64,000 nucleotides of DNA from Blepharisma stoltei (taxonomy: Eukaryota > Ciliophora > Heterotrichea > Heterotrichida > Blepharismidae). Each line of letters starts with the position of its first letter. The first letter of the stretch is position 1. Made by a program: the position numbers and the translations under genes. Of the stretch, positions 33,574-44,255 are shown one piece after another. Below the pieces are notes generated by a model. It did no database searches. It saw only the letters and a program-made list of their open reading frames with translations, and had not been told where the DNA came from. Location of the stretch: positions 372,001-436,000 of the forward strand of contig CAJZBQ010000032.1 of NCBI GenBank assembly GCA_914767885.1. The letters run 5' to 3'.

Positions 33574-34733
33574 TTAAATCACCTCGGTTAAACATAATGG
33601 GCAAGTTTTCTTACTCCCCTCTTCAGCAAGCGCAACCATTGTAAAAATCCTTATTATTTGGGTAAAAGCTACCCTCCGTAAGCAAACAAAAATTTTTTTA
33701 ATATAAAACTTTTTTGAAAAAAAATATTTCATATATATGCGATAATTAATTTTTATAATCGATTTCCGGCTAATTCTGTTTTATTTTAAATTGCCTGCAT
33801 TTTAAAACATAAAATTTACAATTTAAATTAATTTTTGCTTTAAAATATTTTGAACACAAAAATTGCTATTAATTTATATATAAATTTATTTTAAAAAATA
33901 ACTCTGAGTAAACAAAATTTATCTGTATACTCACTGAGGGAGAGGAGTTAGCTTTCAGCCACTGATCAATACACTCAGCATGATACGAATGGTTACATTT
34001 TGGTAACAGCTTGGCCATTTCTCCCTTTTCCATGTTCACTAGGCAGATTGAGCACATATTTTCTGCTGTCAGTGGAACAACAGGAAGTTCCTAATTTGCT
34101 TTTACCCTCATTTGGTCTTCATTCAAGCCGACTGGGACATTTCCAATTCTCTCTTCCAATGCAAGAAGTTGCTCATAAGTCATATTTTCTTCATTTCTTG
34201 CCATCAATCCCCTCAGGTTCATCACTATATCAAAATTACGCTGTGCTAAAACATCAGGGCCTTGTTGAGCGAACAAGTTCTCCAAGTCTTCTTCACTGAT
34301 ATTGATGACTCCGTCTTGAGAAGCCATTTCATTCCTCCTCTTCAGTTCTCTTTGTTCGTTTCTCAATCGGATAATTAGCTGTCGATTTTCTTCCATTTGA
34401 GTTGTTAAGTCGTCAATTTTCTTTGTAAAAATATACCTTTTGATTTTCCTGGGTGCGCTTTTTTAGCTTCCAATACTCTTCTTGTAAGGCTGCTGCGCTT
34501 TGTGAAGACCCGTTTGGCTTTCCCGATTGAATCCTTCTGGGATTTAGAACTGCCTGATGGGCAATTGGGACTTCTTTGGCTTCTTCTTTATCAGCAGGGA
34601 TAGGCTTTATAGCCTTTCTAATTGGCTGCAACGGGGTTGCGATGTTTCTTTGCACTTTTCTTTCTTCGAATTGAGGATTTTTTCCTTGTTTATGGTTAAA
34701 GTTTGGCTGCCTGTTCATTATATTAATTATCAT
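33574..34733 (-). CDS. RING-H2 finger protein, probable E3 ubiquitin ligase
   Basis: The ATG at 34733 (a second ATG lies at 34718) leads a disordered basic N-terminus and a coiled coil (QMEENRQLIIRLRNEQREL). A C-terminal RING-H2 follows: CSICLVNMEKGE, CNHSYHAECIDQW, then after IES removal KKTCPLC. The last cysteine pair exists only if the MITE at 33614-33947 is excised at TTA. Two mini-introns of 16 nt (34421-34436) and 15 nt (34091-34105) restore the frame. The total is 263 codons ending at TAA 33574. It should transfer ubiquitin from an E2; the substrate is unknown. Confidence 0.9.
33611..33950. mobile_element. MITE A IES inside the RING domain
   Basis: TTA at 33611-33613 and 33948-33950. 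Left end CTCCCCTCTTCAGCAAGCGC, right end CTCACTGAGGGAGAGGAG. Excision leaving one TTA turns the host sequence into WLKAKKTCPLC, the expected end of a RING-H2 finger. The domain chemistry gives an independent check on the boundary. Confidence 0.92.
34091..34105 (-). other. 15-nt intron in the RING-H2 gene
   Basis: GTAAAAGCAAATTAG on the minus strand contains an in-frame TAG. Removing it joins EDQMR to ELPVVPLTAEN. Confidence 0.85.
34421..34436 (-). other. 16-nt intron in the RING-H2 gene
   Basis: GTATATTTTTACAAAG on the minus strand. Its removal changes frame and joins TQENQK to KIDDLTTQ, continuing the coiled coil. Confidence 0.88.
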
Positions 34734-35045
34734 ATTTTAGACGAGACCAGCTTGGTTTTATTGTAGAAAGTATCTAATAAACAGCTAATAAAGTCAATAG
34801 TCTTATTTCAAAATTTATCGGTACTTTGTTCACTATATCAAATATTTAATTTTTTATTTAATGCAATCTATATAAAAAGGATAAAAATTAAGTCCTATGA
34901 GCATATTCAAGAAATGTTAACATCTGAAAATATTTATTATGAAATTATTAATAATATATATTTCATGCTAATTTCCTATAATACTTGAAATCAAAATAAA
35001 TAGCATAATCACTGTGTTTAACCCTGCTATCGCCAAAGAAAGATA
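34734..35045. other. AT-rich spacer between RING and transporter genes
   Basis: About 310 bp, AT-rich, between the 5' end of the RING gene and the 3' end of the transporter. Nothing is recognised. Confidence 0.5.
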
Positions 35046-36741
35046 CTACATAAATGATACCTTAGACGGAAAGGGAGCATCATAATTTGATGGAGTGTCA
35101 TTCATCAATCTCACTGCTATATGCATAATTGGGATCGCAATTGGTTGAAGAATAAATCCGAATAATCCCACCCAGTTATAAATAAGGCTCTAACCTCATT
35201 TGGCAATAAACATTTTTAAATATAAATCACTTTATTATAAAAAACTGCATAAATTGAGGGAGGGTCTCCCATGCTTAACCAAAATTTCGCATATGGAGCC
35301 ATTCAGGTGTGGGGACTCCACAATTGGAATTTTGGTCCCACATGTGAAATTATTTTTCCACGTGTTGGAAACCCTCTCATAATAATATCAAGAATAATAG
35401 ATTTTTGGAAATTTTATTTTAAAAATTTTTTAGCCCAAGTATGATTTTTTTAATGGTTTCTTTCAAATCGGCGGAGAAAGTAAATCATACGATATCATAT
35501 ATAAAAAAAGCAATAAAGAAAGGGAAAAAGAGACAAGCCGCTCGGAAGTAATAATGGGCGTTATTAGGAATATTCTTTGAGTCAACTCCATAATAAAGGG
35601 TCATCAGGTTATCTGAAAGAGGAAGCCCCATTAAAGGGAAGCTTGAAAATACATCAATTGCAGGAAACAATACGATCATATAGGCTATAAGATAAGTCCA
35701 CCACTCACGGTCGCTTTGGCTCGCCCCAGCAGAATACTCTCTAAATGACAAGGTGCATTCTCCTTCAACATCATGAATCGCAATGGGTACAATCATTCCA
35801 ATCAAAGCATACAATACAAAGGACGTTACTGTCACGAGAACTATGATTTTCTTAAGATTTCGCGACCTACACTTCATGAACTCAGATATGCTAGGAAACT
35901 GAACTTGAAAGAGAAAAGTGAATAAAATCACAGATGCCATGTTCCCCAGCTTACTCATCGTCGCTAAAGGAGGCATTTTAAAACTTTCGTGATCATCATC
36001 GTCAACTTGCTTTTCTGCTGCCAGTAAACCAATTGATGCAAAGACTACAAGTGAAATTATGCAAAATCTCATTATAGTTAATGACGATTGAATCCATTTT
36101 TGCTCTCGAAGTCCTCGAATTGTTAAATAAGTCATAAAGAGACAGTAAATCATCAAATATATCCAGTAATTTGCATAGCAGGAATCAGAATAAGATGAAT
36201 GATCATATATATTGCATTTGCCAAGAGACCCTAATGGGACATTCGATGCAAACGAGCTTGCAAAGACGGTTGCATACCCAGCCTGAGCTCCTTGCAAATA
36301 GGGAATGAGCATCAAGATGTAAAACCTACTTCATTTGGATCCAAAAAGAATCCTTACACATTCACTGATATCAAACCTTCTGTTTGATATTGTGGGTCTG
36401 TAATTAGGGGAGTTAGCTATCAAGGTTTCTTGTGGACTGATTCCTAAAATAATTTGTTTTCATGTTGGTCGGTCTACTTTTATGCCTTCTTCTCTCATCC
36501 TTGAAATGATTTCTGCTCTGCTCATTATTTCCAGTAGCTGCATGCCTAAATAGTAATTTTGGAGTGCCATGAATATCATAAAAATTAAAGAGATCAATCA
36601 TCCGCTAGTTGAAAATGAATAGGGTAACGCCAGAAAACCTGCTCCTACGACTATATTAATAGAAAAGAAATACCCAGTTACCAGTCCGAATTTCTTCACC
36701 CCTTCTATTGAAACATCTGCAGTCATTTCAAGGATCGACAT
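35046..36741 (-). CDS. Amino-acid transporter of the AAAP/SLC38 type
   Basis: The ATG at 36741 opens MSILEMTADVSIEGVKKFGL, then SINIVVGAGFLALPYSF, the characteristic first helix with the GxGxLALP pattern. About eleven hydrophobic helices follow, with several UGA read as Trp. PSISEFMKCRS, VLFPAIDVFSSFPL and the closing LFGFILQPIAIPI helix fit the family. An IES near 35178-35452 lies before the last helix. With it removed the frame runs about 475 codons to TAG 35046. It is likely a plasma- or vacuolar-membrane symporter. Confidence 0.88.
35177..35452. mobile_element. IES before the last helix of the transporter
   Basis: Frame analysis needs removal between TA at 35451-35452 and TA at 35177-35178 or 35183-35184; both keep the frame. 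The interior has a weak inverted repeat (GGGAGGGTCTCC near 35255 and GGAAACCCTCTC near 35380) and several CACATGTG-like motifs. The exact boundaries are uncertain. Confidence 0.65.
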
Positions 36742-37892
36742 TTTTGACTTTATCAATTAATTCATTCCACAATAATATAAAATTATTAACTCCCCAGGAA
36801 ACAGACAGCTCTTATAAAAAAATTTATTTAGGATAGTATTATTTTTGATATATAGTCCAGATTACTTCGATGAAAAAATTATAAATGTTTAATTATAATT
36901 GCCTATTAATAAAAAACTTTGCTAATGAATAGAGATAAAGAAATCATTACTCATCCGCTACTCAAATGAAATAGCAAAAGATAAATTCTTTTCATGCCAA
37001 GAGAGAAGGGACGATATAAAGCTCATAAGATTTATATATTACTATTTGTAAGATCAAGACTATGCCCATCTTGCTGACTCCCCACTCCAGAATGAGCAAA
37101 ACTGCAGGAAATTATTTTTTATATAAAGTATTTTGATATACTCATACCCATTAATAGATTTCTTTATCGAACAAAATGTAATGGACGGATGAAAAATCGA
37201 GTCAGACTTTATCAAAGGGATGAGCAAGATCTAAGCCAGGAAGTGTTAAAAAGTTACATCTCAAAAATGGTTGACAAGCAAGCGCGATAATTTTTAAAAT
37301 GTGCTTTATTATAAAAATTAATTTTAAATTAAACTGCCCTTTTAGAATGACACTGATGAGTATCTTGGCCTATTTTTTCCTTCTTTTTTAAGATACTAAA
37401 ATAAAATTATAAACTCTTCTTTAATACAACATATAACTCCAACTTTAATATTAATTTATTATGGAATTTAAAAAAAAATAAAACTTTTAATAGACGATTT
37501 TCAATTGCAATTATAACTTATTGTGTATACAATATAATAAAATTTTTAATAGATGTTTTTAGTGATACTAAAGAATAAACATTTCTCTAATTCTCTTTAA
37601 TGCCTTTATAAGTCGTAGCCACTCTTAATTTTTATTGACATAAAATTCCTTATGATGCAATGCCATCTTTATGAATCTATTGTATTGTAATTCAAAAAAT
37701 CAATTTTTTAAAAGAAGTCTTCGATCATAATTGAAATATAAATATTACTCTATTAGTTATCCCTATAGCTTTAAAGGTTTTGCATTAAAGAGGGGATTAA
37801 GCATTTTACATGCTTCTATTAGCAATGAACATTAGACAAGTTACCTTGCTAAAATCTCGCTAAAATATCATATCAGGAGATAAGCTTGAATA
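36742..37892. other. Long AT-rich spacer with eroded repeat ends
   Basis: About 1.15 kb. TAACTCCCCAGGAAAC at 36788 and TGACTCCCCACTCCAG at 37077 look like single eroded MITE termini, but I could not pair them with opposite ends. No coding frame or RNA gene is seen. Confidence 0.4.
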
Positions 37893-38166
37893 ATGAAATG
37901 CAATAATCCTTTTGGTTTAAATAACACTAATGGCAAATTCGAAAAGATAAATGCCACAAAAGGAAAAAAGCGCTGATTGGCTTATGATTACACTCATAAC
38001 CTTATGACAAGTAAGGCAGAAAAGGTAAAGAGGCCTGCTTCTTGCACATAAAAAGCAAGAAAGAGCTTGAATTAAAGAATTTGCAGATAATGGAGGTTCT
38101 GATTTTAACATCAAAAAAGAGTTTTCCTATCTGCCTCCACTTACTACTGCAGAAGAATCAGAATAG
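37893..38166 (+). CDS. Possible small basic protein, frame shift unresolved
   Basis: ATG 37893 begins MKCNNPFGLNNTNGKFEKI and UGA reads as Trp (KKRW-LAYDYTH). The frame then shifts by one near 38018-38050 to continue as ERAW-IKEFADNG and end at TAG 38166. The length is 3n+1, as a 16-nt intron would give, but I see no 15-16 nt GT-AG match. Coding status is doubtful. Confidence 0.3.
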
Positions 38167-38302
38167 CATAGGAGCATTATTAAAAACTCGAAATAATGAA
38201 GATGCTCTATAATTATTTAATTTTCAGTTGATTAGAATTTAAAATAACTGTAATCGCAATAAACTTACACATTTAGACTTCAATACAGGGATTTTAATTA
38301 AA

Positions 38303-40086
38303 TTAAGTCATTGATAGTAGACAAACTCCTTCATGCAAAGTTTTAAGATGCTCTATGGTTTCTTTTAAATAGTAAACCCATTTCGATCTCTGTTCTTCAT
38401 TTTCAGCCCAAAGAGTAATTTTCGTTACCCTGGAGATAAGTATGAACCCAAATCCATTCTTTGCGTCTGATTCTTCTTCTACGCTGGAATCATAAAATAG
38501 TCTTATAGCGTCTTTTTCTCTCAGGGCTTTATCGTTTTTGCTTGCATATCAGTACAATCCTTGAGTCCTTAATATAAATCATTTTGGGTTCAAAGATTTG
38601 AAAATCGCTCCTTCTTTTTTGAGCTGTCCTTCCATAACTTTATCACCCATATAATCTCTGCTTGTCGTGACATTGCAAACGTGCATTTCCGAAAGATCAG
38701 GCTCTTTTATGACTAGATCATCCTCCAGGTTGCGTATCAGATAAACTGCAAGAGATAAGGAATGATACCATTCCATCACCTCTCATATATTAGCGCTTAT
38801 TAGCAGCTTGATTCCTTCACTAATAACTGAAATCATCACAGAGTTGCCAGAGTCTACCAAGTCAAGAGAAGTGCTGTCAAGGTGGAGCTCCAGGTCAAAA
38901 TGAGAAGAATTGCTACTTGGAAAAATCAGTAGCTTTTTCATATATAGGACCAGTCATTTTTTTTGAGGCTTGGACTTTCCGACGACAACTTCTACTGTGC
39001 CTTTTAAATGAGGGTACCGCTTGTCCAGCAAAATCAGCATTTTTTGGTATTTTTCTTGTGTCACTATGTCATCTTGCTCGCTTGAAGGATTGATGGCGTC
39101 GAGAGTTTTCTCCACATGGCATCACTTATGCCCTATACTAATTGACCAAGAATAGCCCACTAAGGAGCCATTCTTGGTCTGCCAGAAAAAATTTTGATAA
39201 AAGATCCTAATCTGCCATTACCACTGAGTTTTGGTGTTTCCAAATTTTTTGGGCAAGCCAAATGCAATAAAAAAAATTGTTCTTTTGCGATGATGCATTT
39301 GGCTTGTCAAAACAATTTGGCAACACCAAAACTCAGTGGTAATGACAAACGATCCTAATCTGCCATTACCACTGAGTTTTGGTGTTTCCAAATTTTTTTG
39401 ACAAGCCAAATGCATCATCGCAAAAGAACAATTTTTTTTATTGCATTTGGCTTGCCTAAAAAATTTTGGAAACACCAAAACTCAGTGGTAATGGCAGATT
39501 AGGATCTTTTATCAAAATTTTTTCTGGCAGACCAAGAATGGCTCCTTAGTGGGCTATTCTTGGTCAATTAGTATAGAATTGGGTGCCAAATATAGCTCTC
39601 TAGGAACAAAACTTCTGCGTCATTAACCATCTTCCTGATCTCTCATCGAGTTACAGGGCCTCTTGTGATGGGAAATCGTTTTGAGACTTCATCTATGTAA
39701 AATCAGTATTTATTAAGGTCGTAAGTAGGCCGTTTCTTTTCTCTGCGCTCTCTTGCGAAGATCATTTGAATATATTTCGACTCAATATACCAGTATCGAA
39801 CGCTTCTATATAGTGCTTACTCGAATTTGAAGATCTTTGGAGTGGCAATTCACGGATCTAGGTTAATAAGCAGAGAATCGTTTACTTTTTTGTTCCCTCT
39901 TGAGAGCAGGAAGGTGATTTCTTCGCCCAGAAAAGGCTCATGCAATCTGCGAATTGGCATATTGAACTGGGAATGAGTTTTTGCACAGGCTTTGCACACA
40001 AGCACTCCAAATTGCATATTGACTCCTTCAATTTTTTCGCTGTCACAATCTGCACAATATTGATTATTATTCAGAAGCTCTTCCAT
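38303..40086 (-). CDS. ArfGAP-like zinc finger and PH-domain protein, split by a palindromic IES
   Basis: 447 codons after IES removal, ATG 40086 to TAA 38303. The N-terminus has the ArfGAP zinc finger (CADC then CKAC, 16 residues apart, after FGV). The usual HRxLG with the catalytic arginine reads THSQF, so GAP activity may be reduced or lost. The C-terminal half has pleckstrin-homology features, ending in ITLWAENEEQRSKWVYYL, the typical PH helix. Several UGA are Trp. The 438-bp palindrome at 39136-39573 lies between the two halves; excision at TA joins WHPIL to GHKW. It is probably a phosphoinositide-binding trafficking protein. Confidence 0.8.
39134..39575. mobile_element. 438-bp palindromic IES with nested inverted repeats
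   Basis: The body at 39136-39573 starts TACTAATTGACCAAGAATAG and ends with its reverse complement, flanked by TA at 39134-39135 and 39574-39575. Inside are two further hairpins built on CCATTACCACTGAGTTTTGG and its complement, so each arm also folds on itself. It has no coding capacity. Excision leaving TA keeps the ArfGAP-PH frame. Confidence 0.92.
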
Positions 40087-40942
40087 CTCTTTGTATATAT
40101 TTTCTATTTATTAAAATATATAGAGATGTTATCATTAAGAAGTATATAAGTGTAGTAATATCATTATCTCAATTGATCTTAAGTATCTGAGAACTCTTAT
40201 TGAAAGCTTACTCCCCACATCTTGATCGAACGAGCGATTTTAAATTTTATAGAAATTAAGCATTAGCCTGTCCTTGATAAAACAATTTTCATACAGTCAA
40301 AAATGAAACACATGTCTCTCAAATTACTACCTATTATGATGATAATTAATATTAGAGTTTATATGTATAATCATCCCTAGACAATTATAATATAGTCTCT
40401 AGCAAATTTGTTAATATATTGCATACTCCATCTCTTATAGCTAGAGTATAAAATAATTTTTATATGGCAAAAGACAATTTTAATATAAATATTTTCATCA
40501 AAAAAACAATATAATTTTCTTCCAAAATTTATATTTGGTGGGTAATGATGATCAATTCGGTCAAAGATGGGGATAAGCTAGCAGCATGCATTATTAGCAT
40601 TGAAGATGATCTATGAATATTTAAATATTCAGGATTGTTCACGCATACTTATAAGAATTATCTTTCATTCCAGAACTTGATAACAAGCATTTTTGACTGA
40701 CATAAAATATATTATAGCTTGATATTAAAATAATGTTATTAGTTTTCTGTATGAATTTCGATACTCGAAGCAAAGAGCATGCAAAATCGTCTTGGCTTGG
40801 CTAGGAACCAAGATTTGCAATTACTCAAATATTTAAATGATAATGACGAATATTTTTAAACTTTTATCTTTTAAAGGATATATAAGTAAAACATATGCAT
40901 AAACAATTTATTTACTAACTATCTTCACTAGACTCGAGCAGT
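40087..40942. other. AT-rich spacer
   Basis: About 850 bp between two minus-strand genes. CTTACTCCCCACATCTTG at about 40210 resembles one eroded MITE end. Nothing else is recognised. Confidence 0.45.
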
Positions 40943-42073
40943 TTAACATATATACATAAAATCATGATGGAGTGAATTTTCGTTGATATCCAAGCAAGAA
41001 TCAAAAAAGGAGTCATTTTTACTCTCATTCTCTTCAATGATGATTCTCAGCTCTTTGTCAAATTTTCCTGCGGCTTTTCTTATTTTTTCGATTGTTTCTT
41101 CATCAAAATTGCTTCCTGCTAAGTTTAAGACCTGAATAAAATTTACTTCTAAATATCTTTTGGATAAAATAAAGTTGACAAGAATTTCTCCTATCTGTGT
41201 ATCATCCAAATCATTATATTCCAAATGAAGTTCAAGCAAATTTTCAGACGGGTGCAATGAATCTAGCAAGCAACCTACACCTTTGTTTCCCAAGCAGCAG
41301 TCAGCAACATCAATGATACTCAGAAACCGCAAATTTTTTAACGCTCCATGCAACTTGGAAAAGGCAGCAGGGTCGCTGATGAAATTGTCTGCAATTCTTA
41401 AAATCTGCAGCTCATCGTTTTTTACCAATGCTTTACTTAGCGCAATAATCCCTTGCTTTTTTATATCGTTTTTGCTCACACATATTTCCCTTAAGCTCTG
41501 CATTTCCCCGAAGACCTCACTCAAGCTGACAATTCCAGCGTCCTCAAGTTTTGTGTTTTCTGCAGAAAAAACGAAAAGTTTCAGCTCTGCAGAGTTCTTC
41601 AAAGACTCCGCCAACTTCACTCCTCCTTCAGCACCTAGTCGGTTGTTATCGATCCTCAAAATTTTTAACGTTGGGGTATTTTCCAACAAAAAGCCGACAA
41701 TATCTACAGCCTGTACAGTTAAAAAGTTGTTGGAAAGGTCCAACTCTTCGAGTTCGCGAAACCCCAGAAGCGTTCTGCTCAAAGTGTCCAGTATTTTTGG
41801 GGTGTAAAAGTCATCCCATTCTCTGAAAATTGAGCTCAAGTTTGCAATTGTGATGTTCGAGCACTCTTGGATGGCTTCTGCAAGCTCTTCCATAACGTCA
41901 TCAGAATAAGTATTGTGTCCCAGAATAATTTCTGTGATGCTTTGGCTGTTCATTTTCACAGTTTGGCATAAATCATAAATATCTTCAGTAGTCTTATAAT
42001 CTTTTCCAACAGGAGGGATCTCAAATACTGTGATTTCTTCAAACTCCTCCTCTTTAGAAAAAAGTAAATTCAT
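40943..42073 (-). CDS. RanGAP1-like leucine-rich repeat protein
   Basis: An intact 376-residue protein of RNI-type leucine-rich repeats (LEELDLSNNFLT, LKILRIDNNRLGAEG, LLELHLEYNDLDD) at about 28-30 residue spacing, with an acidic C-terminal region. This is the architecture of Ran GTPase-activating protein 1, which acts on Ran at the nuclear envelope. NLR-type RNI proteins are an alternative, but no other domain is present. No UGA and no insertion. Confidence 0.75.
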   Translation of the reverse strand: MNLLFSKEEEFEEITVFEIPPVGKDYKTTEDIYDLCQTVKMNSQSITEIILGHNTYSDDVMEELAEAIQECSNITIANLSSIFREWDDFYTPKILDTLSRTLLGFRELEELDLSNNFLTVQAVDIVGFLLENTPTLKILRIDNNRLGAEGGVKLAESLKNSAELKLFVFSAENTKLEDAGIVSLSEVFGEMQSLREICVSKNDIKKQGIIALSKALVKNDELQILRIADNFISDPAAFSKLHGALKNLRFLSIIDVADCCLGNKGVGCLLDSLHPSENLLELHLEYNDLDDTQIGEILVNFILSKRYLEVNFIQVLNLAGSNFDEETIEKIRKAAGKFDKELRIIIEENESKNDSFFDSCLDINENSLHHDFMYIC

Positions 42074-42280
42074 TTATAAACCCATCTAGCTAATATAGTA
42101 ATAGAGAAAATTTAATAAAAATTAATAATAACCAAAATTTCCAAAAATTATTTTTTTACCTTTGTTCGTTGTTGATGATTCTCTTTTGGAGCATACTGGC
42201 GTATTTTATATCAGTAGGCCATATTTATGTGAAGCAAGTCCGATTTCTTTAATTTATTTTAAAAATTGATTATAAAAGAA

Positions 42281-44253
42281 ATGGGTAGTAATGTTTCGGC
42301 AAACACAAAAATCTTATTAGACTCAATTGACGCAGGACAAGAAGTTGATACTCAAACGCTGCTCAGGTTCGGTGCTCAGATAAATGCCTTAAACTCTGAA
42401 GGCTACTCTCCTTTGCGATTAGCACTTGAACGTGGAAGAGTTAAGAGCTTTAAATCGCTTTTTAAGGCTAGCGCTCTGATTATTCCAGAACTTCCCCAAA
42501 AAATGACCCCACTCCACAGAGCAATTGAGCTCGACCACTATAAGCTTGCCTGAATGCTCCTTCGTGAGCATTCTTTATTCGGTAACTTCAAAAACCAACA
42601 AGATGCGTATGGAAACACGCCCCTTCATATTGCAGTCCTTAAAGGAAACTCAGATATGGTAGCTTTGCTGCTGAAATACAACGCTAATCGAGATATCTTG
42701 AATTTAGCTGGGAAAACTCCTCATGAACTAGCTCTTGAGAGTAGAAGCCACATGGCTGATGAAATAATAGAACAATTTACCCTGGAAGACTGCATTTCGA
42801 AAAGAAGCAGAACTCCACTTCAGGAAGAAAATGCTCCAAATAGAGAGCAAAGATCAACTCAAGGCTCAAAATCAACACTCAAGGTAGAAGAGAGCATTGA
42901 TGAGCCCATTACATTATTAGAGCAAGCACTGGCAGGAAGCAGGCTAACTATAATTAAAGGTGAAGAATTAGAGTTTCAAGACGTCCTGAATAGAGGCTCA
43001 AGCTGCATTGTATTCAAAGGAAAGTGGCGAGGCAGTGAAGTCGCTATAAAACAGTTCAAACTGGAGTACAGCACATCAGAAAAGGATTTGCATAAATATG
43101 TCAAAGAAATGCAAGTCCTGTCACAAATTAGGCATCCAAATATTCTGCTTATCATGGGCATTTGTATAGACCAGCCAAACCTCTGCTTGATAACAGAATA
43201 CGTCCCTAATTCGTCGTTATTCTATGCAATCCATAAAAATAAGTCAAGAACATTAACTCTGGCTGAAAGATTCAATATAGGCATACAGATATGTAAAGCA
43301 CTTGCTTATTTACACTCCAATGATCCACCAATTATTCACAGAGATCTAAAGCCAGAGAACTGCCTTCTCGACTATGCAATGAATGTAAAACTTGCAGATT
43401 TTGGACTGGCAAGGCCAGTTTCATCGTTTATTGCTGAAGAGTCTCAATCAATTCAATTTAATTAGATTTATAACGTTTGCACACTGCCGCTGCTTCAACT
43501 CTGGGGCGAAGTTCGTGTCATCTTCTCCTCGGCCCCCAAAGTGTTGCCAACTTGACTTCGTAACACGACGAGGACTCCAGTCTTGGGAAGTTTGGACTTC
43601 TAGGACTGTTCCTTGAGCTCAGGGTACCTACTTGAGTCCGTCAGGCTCCTAAAAATTCCCAGTCTTTACCGCCTGGGGTAGGTGGCACCCTTCTTGAAAA
43701 TTCTATTCCCTAAGGTTAGGAGTAGGAAAAGCCATCTTGCTCTTGCTTCCTTCTGAGAAATTTCATCAGGGAAATCAAACTTCATAATTAAAATATGCAA
43801 ACGATGAATTTTCGGTAGGGATACAAGAAAACTCGAGCGATGCCATATTTAAATTATGAAGAGTCTCAATCAATGACCACGATTTGCATTGGAACCACGC
43901 GATTTATGGCGCCAGAACTTTTTGATAAAGATAAAGTCGATTCAATTGGGGTTGAAGTAGATATATGAGCACTTGGCTGTTTGCTCATCGAACTTTTCAG
44001 CAGCAAAAGACCTTGACACTATATTTCAAGCTCCAAAGCGAATAACATTTTCTACGAAATTTTCAATAAAAAGCCTATTCCAATCCCCGATACAATAACT
44101 CCAGAAGTAAGTCTAATTATCCAAGAGTGTTGTAGGTATAATCCCCGCCGAAGACCTCGCATCTGCGATGTTCTTGACAGGCTGGAAAGGGCTAAAGGTA
44201 CTTATATCCTTACATCCCCAGGAATTCATTTAAAAACTTTATATACATATTAA
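42281..44253 (+). CDS. Ankyrin-TKL protein kinase with N-myristoylation motif, split by a retroelement
   Basis: ATG 42281 gives MGSNVSANTK, a myristoylation motif. Ankyrin repeats span residues 20-165 (GYSPLRLALERGR, TPLHIAVLKGN), with UGA as Trp at 42551-42553. The kinase domain has GSSCIVFKG, VAIKQF, HRDLKPENCLLD, DFGLARP and GTTRFMAPEL. The Trp of DIWALG is UGA at 43966-43968 and that of RPWH is UGA at 44014-44016; both are conserved positions, strong evidence for the code. The 404-bp insert at 43453-43856 falls in the activation loop. Its removal with one 18-bp repeat gives 516 codons. It is TKL/Raf-like in its motifs. Confidence 0.93.
43435..43874 (-). mobile_element. Retroelement-like IES with an 18-bp duplication lacking TA
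   Basis: TGAAGAGTCTCAATCAAT is repeated at 43435-43452 and 43857-43874 around a GC-rich insert of 404 bp. On the minus strand the insert begins TAATTTAAATATGGCATCG. Exact removal of the insert with one repeat restores GLARP...EESQSMTTICIGTTRFMAPE. The repeat contains no TA, unlike nearly all other IES boundaries here. Confidence 0.9.
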
Positions 44254-44255
44254 AA

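Noticed and set aside
35250-35390. Possible independent hairpin element in the transporter IES
   Set aside because: The inverted repeat is weak and broken; treated as part of the IES rather than a separate element.
37917-38114. Minus-strand 65-residue frame
   Set aside because: The plus strand reads better as a small basic protein; the minus frame has no start support or recognisable feature.
39136-39573. Alternating inverted repeats resembling a repeat array (CRISPR-like)
   Set aside because: Only four copies in alternating orientation with no unique spacers of constant length; eukaryotic coding context and TA flanks fit a palindromic IES.
43392-43616. Frame running from the TKL kinase into the retroelement
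   Set aside because: It is a different frame from the kinase and ends within the insert; the kinase continues exactly after the 18-bp repeat.
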